From: Trichobilharzia szidati
Taxonomy: Eukaryota; Platyhelminthes; Trematoda; Strigeidida; Schistosomatidae
Assembly: GCA_944472155.2 (NCBI GenBank)
Contig: OX235272.1
Coordinates: 98,276,020-98,340,019, forward strand
DNA length: 64,000 nt
Direction: 5' to 3'
Position numbers and translations under genes: made by a program. The notes beneath the pieces are model-generated. The model did no database searches, had not been told where the DNA came from, and saw only the letters and a list, made by a program, of their open reading frames with translations. Positions 35,780 to 48,100 of this stretch are shown in pieces. Every line of letters begins with the position of its first letter. Positions within the stretch are counted from its first letter, which is position 1.

Positions 35780-36441
35780 GGCGAAGTTCTACAATAGAGT
35801 CCCAAGGAACGAACGCACAAGTGACCTTGAACCGACTAATGAGAAAAAAGGTGATTTTTGCATAAAATTTTACGTATTTTTACATAAATAAGCATGAAAA
35901 AAAATCAAACAGGGTACTCTTCTCTAATATGAGATAAAAAAATGTTCCAATTATTAAGAGGAGTTTCAGTTTTTAAATTAAACCAATTTCTATACATGTC
36001 TTCATTCACATAACTGAAAATAACTTCGTTTTGTGATCCGTTGATAGCTCAGATTCTATTTTTCAGTCTTCCCCAGAAACCTCCGGTGGAATTATTATGA
36101 GTATGACAGGGTCGACGGAATCATTCGAATGGTTCACTCTATGATGATGTACCCAAACGTTATTCGCTCTGGCACCCAGTAATTGGACAGAAACAAGATA
36201 TTCAGGCAAAGTTAAACTTTCGACACCAATAACAACCAATCGTCAAAGACAGTTTCAACGTTTCAAAGGAAGTTCCTAGAAGACAAATAATTCAGTGTCG
36301 CTTACCAATATGCACAATTATTCGCGCTAGAATAATGGTGAGCTTCCTCAACCAATGACTAGCATGCGTTCAGGGTCATTGGAACATTCACAAGGTCATT
36401 GAAACATTTACAATCTTGGGACTCTATTGTAGAACTTCGCC
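35780..36441 (-). mobile_element. Merlin DNA transposon, internally deleted
   Basis: 662 bp bounded by perfect 27-bp inverted repeats (35780-35806 and 36415-36441, outer end GGCGAAGTTCTACAATAG) and flanked by a perfect 8-bp direct repeat GGTAACGC (35772-35779 and 36442-36449). The 8-bp duplication and the transposase relic inside both fit the Merlin superfamily, which is known in schistosomes. Confidence 0.88.
35905..36160 (-). pseudogene. Merlin transposase C-terminal relic
   Basis: Reads VNHSND then, after a one-base shift, HTHNNSTGGFWGRLKNRI, a stop, then AINGSQNEVIFSYVNEDMYR and WNIFLSHIREEYPV, ending at TGA (35905-35907). The HT.N..GFWGRLK box and the final YPV are characteristic of Merlin/IS1016-like DDE transposases. 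The N-terminal two thirds is missing. Confidence 0.82.
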
Positions 36442-39400
36442 GGTAACGCTTACCATTTAGGGGTTTCTGATTGCTTTCAAGTTTCTTTCAGTTCCAAAAC
36501 TACGTACATGCACAACACATTCATACTTTTCATGTGGCTCAACCTAGTTTGATTTAGATTCTCTGACAAAATATTTGATTTTCTAACTGATAATATACAC
36601 TGATGGTCTACTCAGCTTCTCGAATAGCTTCAAAGCTTTTTCAACTTCAAACCATGTTCTGAAATCTCCAGGTTTAATATGCTCCTCGAAAAATTGTCAA
36701 TATCAACCCTGATCGTATTCCCATCACCAGATTGACTCGTAGATTGCTGCATGTTGTTAATATGAACGTGAAAGACATTGCAGTTTCCGGATTTCAACAT
36801 ACTAAGTAATCAATTGAGCCAGAAACAATAACGGCAACCAGCAAATGAACTAAAGACAACAGCTTTTGTCAGCTAAACATGTTCACGTGCATATTTTGCA
36901 AAACTTCTACACAGCACTATTTCATTAATAGCTGAAAAACGACTAAAACACTGAAATCACGCATGAATTCAAGGTATGAAACGACTATAATGAAATGAAC
37001 GCATTGACGCGGTGGTAAAAACCTTCGAAACCAACGAAATAACTAATTTCAACAGCAACGGAAACAAAAATCAGTTGAAAAGCAACATTTGTGAACAATA
37101 TGCATCAAGATTATTTGTGAATAACTGCAGAATAAACGTAAAAACCAATGTGTAAACGAATGGCTACGGAACTGCAATCCAACATGGCCGACTAACATGG
37201 ACGAAAATGACCTTTGTGCGTCTCACCCATCAATGACCTTGAACATGCGGGATAATTTCAGCCCTTCTGGTATGCAGAGTTTGTGGATAAGACCATGAAA
37301 ATGCTTATGAATGGTCTTGCAGACTTGATAGTTCTGTCAGCCGCCTCTGTTAATTCCTTCAGGGGTGACTTGTGGAAGGATACAAGAATTTTTTGCACTG
37401 TAATAATAGTAATAATAGCCTTTGCAACCACTACTGTTTTAGGCATGTTCCGTCAATTTGGGAATTAGCAGCTAGCCGTTTCATTTGACAAAAAATTTGT
37501 GAGGACTAACAATCTCCAATTGAATGTCTCTGAAGATTTCCTGCACTTTTGTTGGTCAGTAAGCTATACTTTCTTGATTATGGCCAATTCCAGAAAATCG
37601 CATAAGTATGAGGAAGAATCGTTCAGGATATCTGAAACGTCTTCCATGACATTTTCAGAGAGAATGACAATTACCGAGTTGGTCTGGCTTTCTTAGGAAT
37701 GAATACACCGCAAAGAGAACTGGGCTTCAACACGTGAGAACAATGAAGATGGTCGATTTGCCAAAAAATTAGGGATTTGCAGCGTAACTGCTATTTAAGA
37801 TTCTCTTCAAAATAATTTTCTAAAATACTTTCAAGTTTAACAGCTGATCATATTCTTCCCAAGAGCTTTTCGGACTGTAGACAATAGTTCAGTTGATTAC
37901 TTAGGTAATTTCTTCTGCCATTACTAGCATAAAGACGCAGAGGTGCTTTCAGCATTCATCGGAAAACAGGAAATAAGCGATTTCTACACAGTTTTTATCC
38001 ATGAGGTTCCAAAATATGCATCTGATGTATACACCTGTTTCCCATCATAGCAAACAAAGTCACGAAAAGTCAACAGTCAAAGTTACCTGGGATATAGGTA
38101 ATTGACATTCAGTTTGCGCGGTTTTTGAATGCACTGTGTTACGTCTTCATGATGCTTCCTTGTAACTGAATAATTATGGATTGTAAAACGTCAGTTAATG
38201 GGTTTCGCAAAACAGTTTCACATTCTTTCGACCATTGTGGTCCTACTGCGAAGCGCCTTTCACTGAAAACTATCTCTAGTATGTGTTTCGGAAAATTACA
38301 CATATGTTATAGATTTTAAGATCCTTCCTTCGGCCGCACAAATTTTTCAGGACTCATGCTCGAAGCTGCAAAGTGCAACAAAAGCGGTTTTTCTTAGCGA
38401 ACCTGTCGAATTGACGTTAGAGGAGCTATATAGGGTTTGTCTTCAGTTTATTTAATTTCATACTGATAGAATGTCGAGGATATATGTGCTCAAAGGATGA
38501 TAATGGAACTGTATGCAAAGCTGAATGTATTATTCAGTGAATTCGTTTCTAGTTTGCAGCCCCAGTTCCTCAAATATCCTTTTAAATCACTTTGATAAAC
38601 CATCACTCCTTTTGTAATGTGGTCGTTATAAATGTCATAGACCTCTAAGGATCTGGATAGTATTCAGTTGTACTACTGAAAACCATCCATTTTCTTTACC
38701 TAGCAGAGGAGTTGACAGGTTACTGAGATGTAGTTTGGTTTTTTTATTAATAATCAGGCACGAGTATTTTGTTTTCTATTGCTTGCAGTTCCTACTATTA
38801 GCAGCACTGAATTATATACATTTTTATTGAATCATCAGCTGAGTGTTAAATCTTCATTAGGTTGCACTTCAGTATTTTGATCAGTCTGCATAAAACTGTT
38901 CTGCAACAAGCGAACTATCCAAGCATTTTCCTAAGGACAAAAATCCGGAAAACCTTTTAGTGCGTGGGTATTTGCGCATTTTTGAATTTTCATATTACGG
39001 ACAAATTAGCAGGCTTTAGATTTATATGAGTCTTGTATTGCTTATTCTTATTCAACTATACCATATTAAATGAACGGTGTTTGACGTTCCTTGTAATGAC
39101 TAGGGGTCAATGTTTGGTTTTTGCTTATATTGTTTTAGTTTCATATAACTATTAAGTGATGGTTTTCTTTAAGTTTTATAAATGCCGAATCATTCGCATT
39201 CTCAGTATAATGGTGCTGCTTAATCAAGTATAGTTTTCCACTTCTGCTGCTACCTTAACACATTTCTTTCACGGAAGGTTTTCAGCTCAAATCTGTTGCG
39301 TACTGTTGGGAGCTATATTGCAAAAAGATGGTCAGTCAAATTATCATATGGTTTATATCTGTAGCTTTTAATCAGAAACATATTTCTTTTTATGGACAGG

Positions 39401-40236
39401 CAGTTGCTCCTCTTAAATCCACAAAATCTGCAGATATGGTAGGTAAACCAAATAATATTGTATTTGTTTATTTAATTTAGTTGTGATTTGGCTTTTAGTA
39501 CCTAAAGTGTTTTGTATCCTAGCTACTATGCTGTCAGTGCTAAAACAAGAACTTTGTCTTTTCATTTAAGTTGTCATAAACTTGCTGCACATTTACTGAC
39601 TTTTGAGGTCGCGCTTTTCGTATTGGTGTGTCTAGAAGTTTTGAATAGTACAATCTATTGACGTGTTTGTAAATATCCGATGAATTGGTCATAGCGGTAT
39701 ATTAATTTAGTCATCTTTGAAAAATCACGATTTCCTAGGTGTTAATCCAATACTATAAAATTACTCTTATGTCTCTTTCAACCAGTTCTAGGACTGGAAA
39801 ATAGTGAGATCCGCTGGGAGAATGCAGATATTTGAAGTCTGTATTACTGATTGGAAGATAACCAGTTTGTATAAATACAAACCACTGATCCCAAAAATTC
39901 CTTATTGTTGTTGTTGAATGATAGCAATTCCAACGACCAGAGTCACCAAAGATCAATCGAACGGAGAGATCAAATTTTGTAAACGTAGGATAGAACTCAC
40001 ACTAAAGCATTTTCAGCCCAGTTTTGTAATTCCAGCCCCAAATACAGCCTGGATTGACGTTTTTTATTTGCTGTTTGTGTACAATGAGGAATCGCGTCCG
40101 TCCAATCTGTTTTACATTATAATTAGATGTTAACTGCCTAATGATTGTGTCGTTTAACTGGCTTGTATGCCTAGGTAATGCATCTGCACTACTGTATGCC
40201 TTCAGAGCTGTCCGGAGAATACCTTACCTGCATGGA

Positions 40237-40237
<1 letters not shown>

Positions 40238-40278
<41 letters not shown>
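40238..40278. repeat. (TA)n microsatellite
   Basis: About 20 uninterrupted TA units. Confidence 0.97.
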
Positions 40279-40284
<6 letters not shown>

Positions 40285-41639
40285 AGTTCCATTTTGATTT
40301 GTTGACCAGCGTTTAGTTGATATTTGTAGCCAAACAAATTTACGAGCTCCTAGGACTCGTAAATATAGCTTGTCACATTTGCAGTAGGAAGAAAGGAAAA
40401 ATTATCTCAGGAAAGTAATTCTTTTTATGTAAGTAAGAGTTTGAATAAAAACATAATCTGTGATATTTCGTCAGAAGCACTTGAGTGTAAAACAATTTGA
40501 ATATCATCGTAATAAGGCACATACAATTTATATTAGTTGGCGTGGTCCCGAAAAAACTTGTGAAACTAGGTGAATTGTTCGCTATTTGCCGTGAGGTGTT
40601 TGCCTGGTGACACTGATAAAATATTAATTCTGTAGGAATATGTTCTGTTATTTGAAGTAACTGTAAAATAATAGTTATTTTTGTGTTACTCTTCCATCAT
40701 TGATATGTATGGCGATTGTTGAGTTGCCGTCATCGTCAATGGTACCATGTGTAAGTTGTAAATAATTTCGGGAGGATAACTCATTAGTGATGAGAACCTC
40801 ATTTGTCGTGATGTATTCTTATTGCTTGTCGTCATTAACAAGTTGTGTATCGGTTGACTGGGAGATGGTTGGAATGACTGTAAAATATCAGTGAAGGGTG
40901 ACAGTCTTCCGTGGACTAATTGATTATTCAGTCGTGGAAAGATGTGAGCCGTCAAGATAGGAATGACAACAGTCATTAACTTGTTTCCCGCCTTGTGACT
41001 GTAAATACTTTCATTTAATAGAATTCTACGGTATTTTTTCATGTTGTTTCCATTTTGTCTCCATCTATTAAATTGTTCACTTGGAAATATGGGGCACGGC
41101 ATCATCAAATGCTACACAATAATGTTATGTCGTTTTCTGTCGGTCACATGCAATTCCGTGCTCTTGTAAATGACACATTTGTTGGATGACATGATCATAT
41201 CACCTGTGAGGTAAAAGACCAGTGATTAAAGTAGGATTCAAACCTATATCTCTGGTTAGGAGTCCTTACATCAATGACCCATAATTCGTCATTCTCTCTG
41301 AACTGTTGTGCATTAGTTCCGAAACCAGTTACTAGATTTTTAACCAGTGAGTCACAGGTTGCTATGTGGTGTTATTGGTTCTTATGTGATATGTATGGCT
41401 CGTTGTCTAGCTGCTGTTAAATTACTAACATACAAACTGTTACCTTCAACACTAAAGCACTGTTCTTCCCTGAATATATGTATAATTCCTTTACGTTCCC
41501 AGTCGAACATAGGGCTTCAATCTAGAGGCTTGAAGTTTCGGTAGCAGTGGTGTTTAGTTTTATGGGATTGATTTGCTAGCCTCATGCCCAACCTCCCCTA
41601 TTTACCAGTCATATTTCTGGCTTAGTGAGGTAAAGGAGT

Positions 41640-41710
41640 GCGTCGGCTGGGAATCAAACGCCGAACCATCTGCGTGGTTGGCGAGCATTCTACCACTGTG
41701 CTACCGACGC
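41640..41710 (-). repeat. tRNA-Gly-like SINE head or tRNA pseudogene
   Basis: 71 nt on the minus strand. The acceptor stem GCGTCGG pairs perfectly with CCGACGC at the other end, and GGTAGAATGCTCGCC resembles the D-arm and anticodon region of tRNA-Gly. The anticodon stem does not pair and the T-loop has GTTTGATTC in place of GTTCGATTC, so a working tRNA is unlikely. Confidence 0.6.
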
Positions 41711-42034
41711 ACAAAAGTGCATATTCAAAAAAAGTATTTATGAAGAAAGTATTACAGTAGACACTAATTTTACTCAGAAATCGGTTTTCACAGTGAAGTC
41801 TAGTTTTTCAGTGCACATTCCTCGCTAAAGCAGAATTCAAAGAAAAATTAGTAAGGTTTACATATGTGGACTACGGAAATAGTGAAGTTAGTTTCATAGC
41901 CTGTTTTCATGCTTAGAAACATTCTTTTTAAAGAATTTTGTTGATTGCCTTTAGCTACGTAATAATCAAACTTACGACGAATAGTACTATCATATTTATC
42001 CTCCTTTTTATTTGTCTTTTCCATTCTTTTAAAG

Positions 42035-42197
42035 GGATTTGGCGCTTAAACTGTTTCGAGAAGATGTGATTACTCGAGAAAAAGTTCAGTCCCGTCTTTT
42101 ATGTCAAATACTGGAAGAAATACACAAAGAAAGATGTGGGGAAGCTATTGATCGACAGCTTCTGCGTACTGTCATTAGAATGTTAGTGGACTTGAAG
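42035..42197 (+). CDS. CUL4: CUL4 exon a
   Basis: Enters with one base completing a codon (likely Trp, as in IWD), then [20 protein letters not shown] to MLVDLK. Donor GTAGGT, phase 0. It ends the N-terminal cullin repeat that includes ERCGEAIDR. Confidence 0.9.
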
Positions 42198-45100
42198 GTA
42201 GGTTCTCCAGCTTTTATTCAAATAATATTATTAAAGGCTCTTTTAGGACTTTTTCTGTTAGTTCTTAGTGGAAATACGTCACCATATTGTAAATATGATT
42301 TCTTGTATAATCTTTAAAACCACTGACAGGCTGTACGTGTGCAGAGTAAGGATGCAATTTATCTGCTCAGACAGAAGCACTTAAAACGTCTACATGTTGC
42401 CATATATTTAGTATCCGAATGTTTATGATGAGCTTCCCGGTGGCCATGCCTACAAATCCCCCCGTAAACGTCATTTATTTGTTAACTACGAAGCTCAATG
42501 TTCAATGATTAATCAAATTCTGCATGTCTCTTTACTATTATTTAGTTACATTAGGAACAAATAAGTAATATTGTGGATGTCGTCTCGTGTTTGAGTGAGT
42601 GAAGACTAGTTCGATAATTAAGACTAAATTCAATTATTGGATTTAGTGTCAGATGTGTTTCTTGTATTCCACCGTAGCGCTTTGTTCTCACTAACCGATA
42701 ACTCGTCACAGAAGTAGGGAATTTAATGTATAGAGTGACAATTTTTAGTTGAATCGCTAGAATGCGTTTCAAAGTACAAAGTAACATTAGGTTTAAATGT
42801 TACCTCATCTGATTTAGGATCTGTTCTCTAAGTGGATATCTAGCCAAAAGTGCCACATTAAACAAGTACTCTATTGGAACAGTCGAATTTCTAGTTCATT
42901 ATAACCGTGTTAATTACTGACTCTTCATGTTGTGTGTATGTACTTTGGAGTTTCCCTTCATCTCTTTCCTTGTTATAATGTTTCCTGTGTCTGTCTCATC
43001 AACAGCCGGTAACATTCCGTGTGTGACACCTATTAGTAAAGTCTTAACCATTTGTTTTGTTCTTCCTACCCATAATTTTGGACAATGGTTACGATTAATT
43101 CTACTTAGTTTGTATTTAAGTAGCTGTTAGGCGTCAAGTCCGTAGCCTACCAGAATCAGTCATTTTATATGTAGGTCAGTGCAAATAAGTCTATAAAGAT
43201 CCATTAGCTCTAATCAACATTCGCTTAAAGTTATTGACTATCATCACCGCTATCATTGAAAGAGATTTAGTCTGGAAGTAACGTTTTTATTAAAATTTAG
43301 TTCGTAAACGATTGTCTCCAAAGGTTAGGTTTTGGCGAGATGTATGCAGTGTGAGATTAATAGTGGGTGAAGGTTGCGAATCTCGTTGTTTTGGCCTTTT
43401 GTACTGGTTTTATAGCTAAGAACATGGTCCTATCAGACTGAAATGTATTATGTATCATGTCGCACTTCCTGACTTACATATCTGGACTCGTCCAAAGGGA
43501 TTAGAACCTTTAGTCTCTGTGCATCAGCGAGTTGTTTCGTCTACTATTCGTGGGTTATTTCAATACCTGGAATTGTAATATGGGTGATATATTCAGGAAG
43601 AATCGGATATATTTCTTTACAAGTCCCTGTGGAATTCCACTAAGTTTGAATATTTTTTTAGCCTTTGAAGTACTTTTTCAGGAGATTTATTATCTCCATT
43701 GTAATCTGTAGGTTTGTGTACTCATTTTACTTAATCTTGATTATTTTTTATTCAGCTGTATGATTCAGTATTTCTTAACGAATTTCTGCGTAAAAGTCAA
43801 CAGCTGTATACCTACGAAGCAGATTCTCTATCTAGACAGCTTAGTGTTCCTGAATACCTACTTCATGTAGACAAAAGGATTATGGAGGAGGAAGACAGAT
43901 TAGTTGTATATTTAGATGCCAACTCTACCCGCAGCCTCCTCATTTCAACGCTAGTTTCAGAATTGTTAACGCGCCCATTAGACTATCTATTGGATAATGG
44001 TTTGGTCAATCCTTTAAAAACTAAACAAACAGCACAGTTATCGTTATTCTATTCCTTAATTTCAAGAGTTCCAAATGGTATTGATAAACTACGTACACAC
44101 TTCCGTAATTACATTATACAAATGGGGCGTGAAATAGTAGAAAACCCATTACAGGACGTTGAAAAGGATCGTGCTATGATTCAGAATCTACTGGATTCAC
44201 GGGACTTCCTTTCAGAAATTATAGGGTCATGCTTCGCTAATGACTCCAGTTTTATGCGAGTTTTGCAAGAAGCGTATGAAGAGTTTATCAATCAACGTCC
44301 AAATAAACCGGCTGAATTTTTAGCTAAATATCTTGATTCCCACCTTAGATCAGGAAATAAAGCTCAAACAGAAGAGGAGTTAGACAAACTAATGGATAAA
44401 GTAAGTGTTTTTCTTGATTGTCCATTCTTGGTCACTATATATTTCGTTTGACGTTATACGTAGGGAAGTTAAGACTATCCGGTATCATATTGTCTCTGCT
44501 GTTACAGTTTGTTAATTTTTGTATTCTGCCTATATTTCACACTGCCCCCTCCTAATTTTTCCAGGGCTACTTAAGAAAGACTGTTATACTGCAAAGAGCA
44601 CTAAAAGCCGTCAGTAATGCGAGTGGGGTGTTGCTAAACCAACTCGTTAATACTATTGTAGGTAAAGACATAGACTCCTGCAAGGAATTAACAAATACTA
44701 TCTTGTCAGACTCTGAGCATCTCCATACACAACTCTCTCCTTGCATCTCATCGGGTAAGCACTAGGAGCAACTATATAAGACTGTATGCTTGGACGACCA
44801 AGTCCAAAACCTCTACAATACCTTATTTCTCATTTTACCGGAGTTACTGATATTTGTTATGACAACAATTCTATGGTCAAAAATTAGGTAGGTGATAAAA
44901 AAATACTTGAATGATCCAGGTCCTGAGTTACCCTACATAAACTTACATTTTTGAATATAACCCCATCCACTTAGATTGGAACAACCAAGGAGTTCAGTCT
45001 GCTCTTACCACTGAAGTACATTGTTCTCATTACTGAGGATAATAGTTAATACTTCTTGATATTGTTGATATTCTTCTAAGTGGGTAAAGACAATACTCAA

Positions 45101-48100
45101 CTTGGCTTAAGCCTGTTGTAAATCAGATATCCTTTAATATGCTTGTAGTGTGGTGTGATTATAATGCAAAGCGTGTCTTTTTTTCTTAAGATTGTTAACA
45201 TTTATTGTTATTATTTGTTGTACACTGAATAAATAACTATCTTTTCGAAGTTCTACGTTTCAAGAACTCCCTTAAATTCTGTGAAGTCACTGGAGAAATA
45301 CTGAACATGTACTGAAAAGCAGAGGGGGTAGATAAGTTTAAACCTGCAGGGGACAAATGTGTTCTGCTTTTTGCTTTCTCTTTGTGCAGTTATCTCTGAA
45401 TGCAACTTGCTGGTTTAAGTACTCAACTTCCAGCCAGTGGGTTTCAATTTCGAATCCGGCTCTTGAGCAGTATCATCAGCCTTCACTCAATAAGTGCGGT
45501 TCATAGCATACTTCAAGAGAAATATGTTCCGGGGAAGTAATTTCTGATAATTATGAGCACAACCTTCAAATGTACACTGTAATCCATGTACAGTAGGTTG
45601 CTCCAAGGTAAATTGTCTGTGAATGACAGCAGTTAGAGTTAAATGTCACCTTGTCCTTGGTTAGTGGCTTTTATGCGTCCACTTAATTGCAACACAACCA
45701 GTAATAATAAGACTTCCCGGACAATTTTTATGATTCAAAAAACAATCTAAAACAATTCATTTCGTTATATTATCTCGTGGTTTTCTGCTCCAGACAACAA
45801 CAATTAATGAATCAAGCCCTCTCAAATTTCACAGTCACTGGTAAGGTTGTCGTTAGCAATATAAGCTCCAATTGTCTCCTAGAGGTGAACTCTTTCTTTA
45901 ACGATATGAGTTCGGAGTGTTAATAAGAAGCCATAATTGGAAAATGTTCATCATTGAACTAGATCGTATTTAATGGTTCAGTCTTTCCTTGACTAGAAAT
46001 GGCATACTTTGATTTAAAGTGATAGTTTGTCTCTCTGTGTTTTCCTTTAGTCTTGTAATTCATGATCAACTTATTTGCAATCTGTAAATGTCCAATTTTT
46101 CGATCAGTGGAAATCTGCTTTTTCAACATGTTGCCATTGAGAGATACATGCATATGGCGTATTCAAGTTAATACTTCACAAAAAATTGCCTCTCAAAATT
46201 GTTTCTTATATGTTAATTTCAGGCTATGATTTTGTTCCGTTTCATTGATGGAAAGGATATATTTGAAGCATTTTATACTAAAGAATTAGCAAAACGTCTT
46301 CTTCTCAACAAAAGTGCATCGGTTGATGCAGAGAAAGCGATGTTATCAAAACTAAAACAGGGTGAGTTCATCGTTCGCTGGATTATCAAGAATCACTTTT
46401 CTTCTGTAATTTTAGTTATTTGAAATCTGTGCACTTCTCCTATCTTTCACCATCATTCTAAGGGTTGAGAACACCGTATATGAATTCACATAAGCAATTA
46501 CCTATATCTCACTACTCAGAATGCCGTCACTGATCCCAAGAATATTTGAATTTTCTTCTATTTGAAATGAATAGCAATTTGACGTAAAGTCTTTGTTAAA
46601 ATATTCGCATATTCACTAACGTCTACTTCTTAACATGTCTCTATGCCTAAGGATGGCATTTAACTTGACTGGTTTAAAAGTCTGACTATTTTTTGTTGTT
46701 GGAATGAGTAGTCACCAGATAGGGAAGTATTGTGTTTCTCCTCAGCTTCTCCTAAACCTATCCCTGGCCCCTGGTAAGCCCGGAAAACGAGACGTAAGGG
46801 TAGCAACCGCACTCCGTGAAAACAACTCTATCGTTACCGAAAATTCAAAGCCTTGTGCCTTATTTTACACTTGGAATACAAGCAGTGAGCAAAGGAACGA
46901 CGAAACGCTGAAATTATTCATGTCAGGGGTAGCAGGAATCTAGAAGATGAAAAAGACAGTGTAGTAATAGAACTCTTATTGGAATTAGTTTTTGGATTAA
47001 GTAGATTTTCTTAACCCCTTTAATACTCAGTTTGTTTGTTTGTTGGGTTCTCTGTTATGTCTTCTCCTATTGATGTTGTTTACAATGTTATTTAATGAAA
47101 ATCACTCCAGTGTGGAGCACTGTCTCATTCATTGATATAGGCACTCAACAGCCCACCATCGTTTCATGGGTTCGAATCCCACTCCACCTACTGAGGTGTG
47201 GGCAGCCAGGTAATATTACTAACCAGCACACAATTCGTGTAGCTTATTTTCACTTTTGGCCCAAGTGATCTAGCAGATAACTCTTGGCTCTCACGAACAA
47301 CCTGGTACGTCCGAGAGTAGGAAGACTTCCACCCCCCCCCCCTTTAAATGCTCTCATGTGAGGCTACATGTTCATAGCTTCCGCGAGGTAAGTCCTATTC
47401 ACTGCCTTCACGCAGCGGAAATATTCCTCACAAAAGTGAAAGGTTGAATTTGAACATCTGTCGCTTACAACCGGACTGTTGAACCAGCAGGTATTCCTAG
47501 GGGAGCTGGCAAACCCTGATTCAAAACCTACTGTGAAAAAGGACTCCATAACCCGAAAGAATCGAATGGCATATGGACCTGTTTCGGTCATCATCAACCA
47601 TGGGAACGCTGCTCCATTGCTTTATGGATCAGACTTCAAGTCAAAGGTTGGCAGGATCGTCCCTTAAGACAACCAGGCGTTTTAGTCTAGGCATCCGAGC
47701 AGTATCGTAGCCCTTGCACGAACTATGAGATTTTGTTTGGCACATCTCTTGGTGCTCATAATGTACCAAGTTTGTGTTTTAATAGTAATGACATTAATAA
47801 GAGGCATCTACATGGAAATGGAGGTGGTTTCTGAAAATTACTCCGTTTTGATTTTCTGTATAACTAGAGATGATACGCTTTGTGCTGAGCTTCTCTCTCC
47901 AACGTTGTTGACATCACCAGCACTAACTTCATTCTGAGTTACAAATCTTTCCTGTTACTCCTTTACACCAGTGCAGGTACGACAAAAAACTGAAGTCACT
48001 AAAATAATGGTCACTATGAAATATTCTATTGCGTTTATGGTTTTTTCTGACCGATCAACACAGTATTTTTACTGTTTATCAAATGACACTTAGATATGCT

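Larger units (their letters stand above)
36450..42034. other. Gene-poor stretch before the first cullin exon
   Basis: About 5.6 kb in which upstream cullin-4 exons would be expected but were not found. It holds a TA repeat (40238-40278) and a tRNA-Gly-like sequence (41640-41710). A minus-strand open stretch at 37446-37258 and nearby frames look weakly coding, but I cannot name them. Confidence 0.4.

Noticed and set aside
37258..37696. Open frames on both strands that look weakly coding
   Set aside because: Neither strand gives a recognisable motif; stops and frame changes are frequent.
39400..39438. 39-nt candidate exon (acceptor GACAG, donor GTAGGT) encoding AVAPLKSTKSADM, possibly a basic N-terminal piece of CUL4
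   Set aside because: Splice signals fit, but the peptide matches no conserved cullin segment and cannot be linked in phase to exon a at 42035.
40686..41108. 140-codon minus-strand open frame
   Set aside because: No domain, compositionally like translated AT-rich DNA, no splice partners and no known homologue that I recognise.
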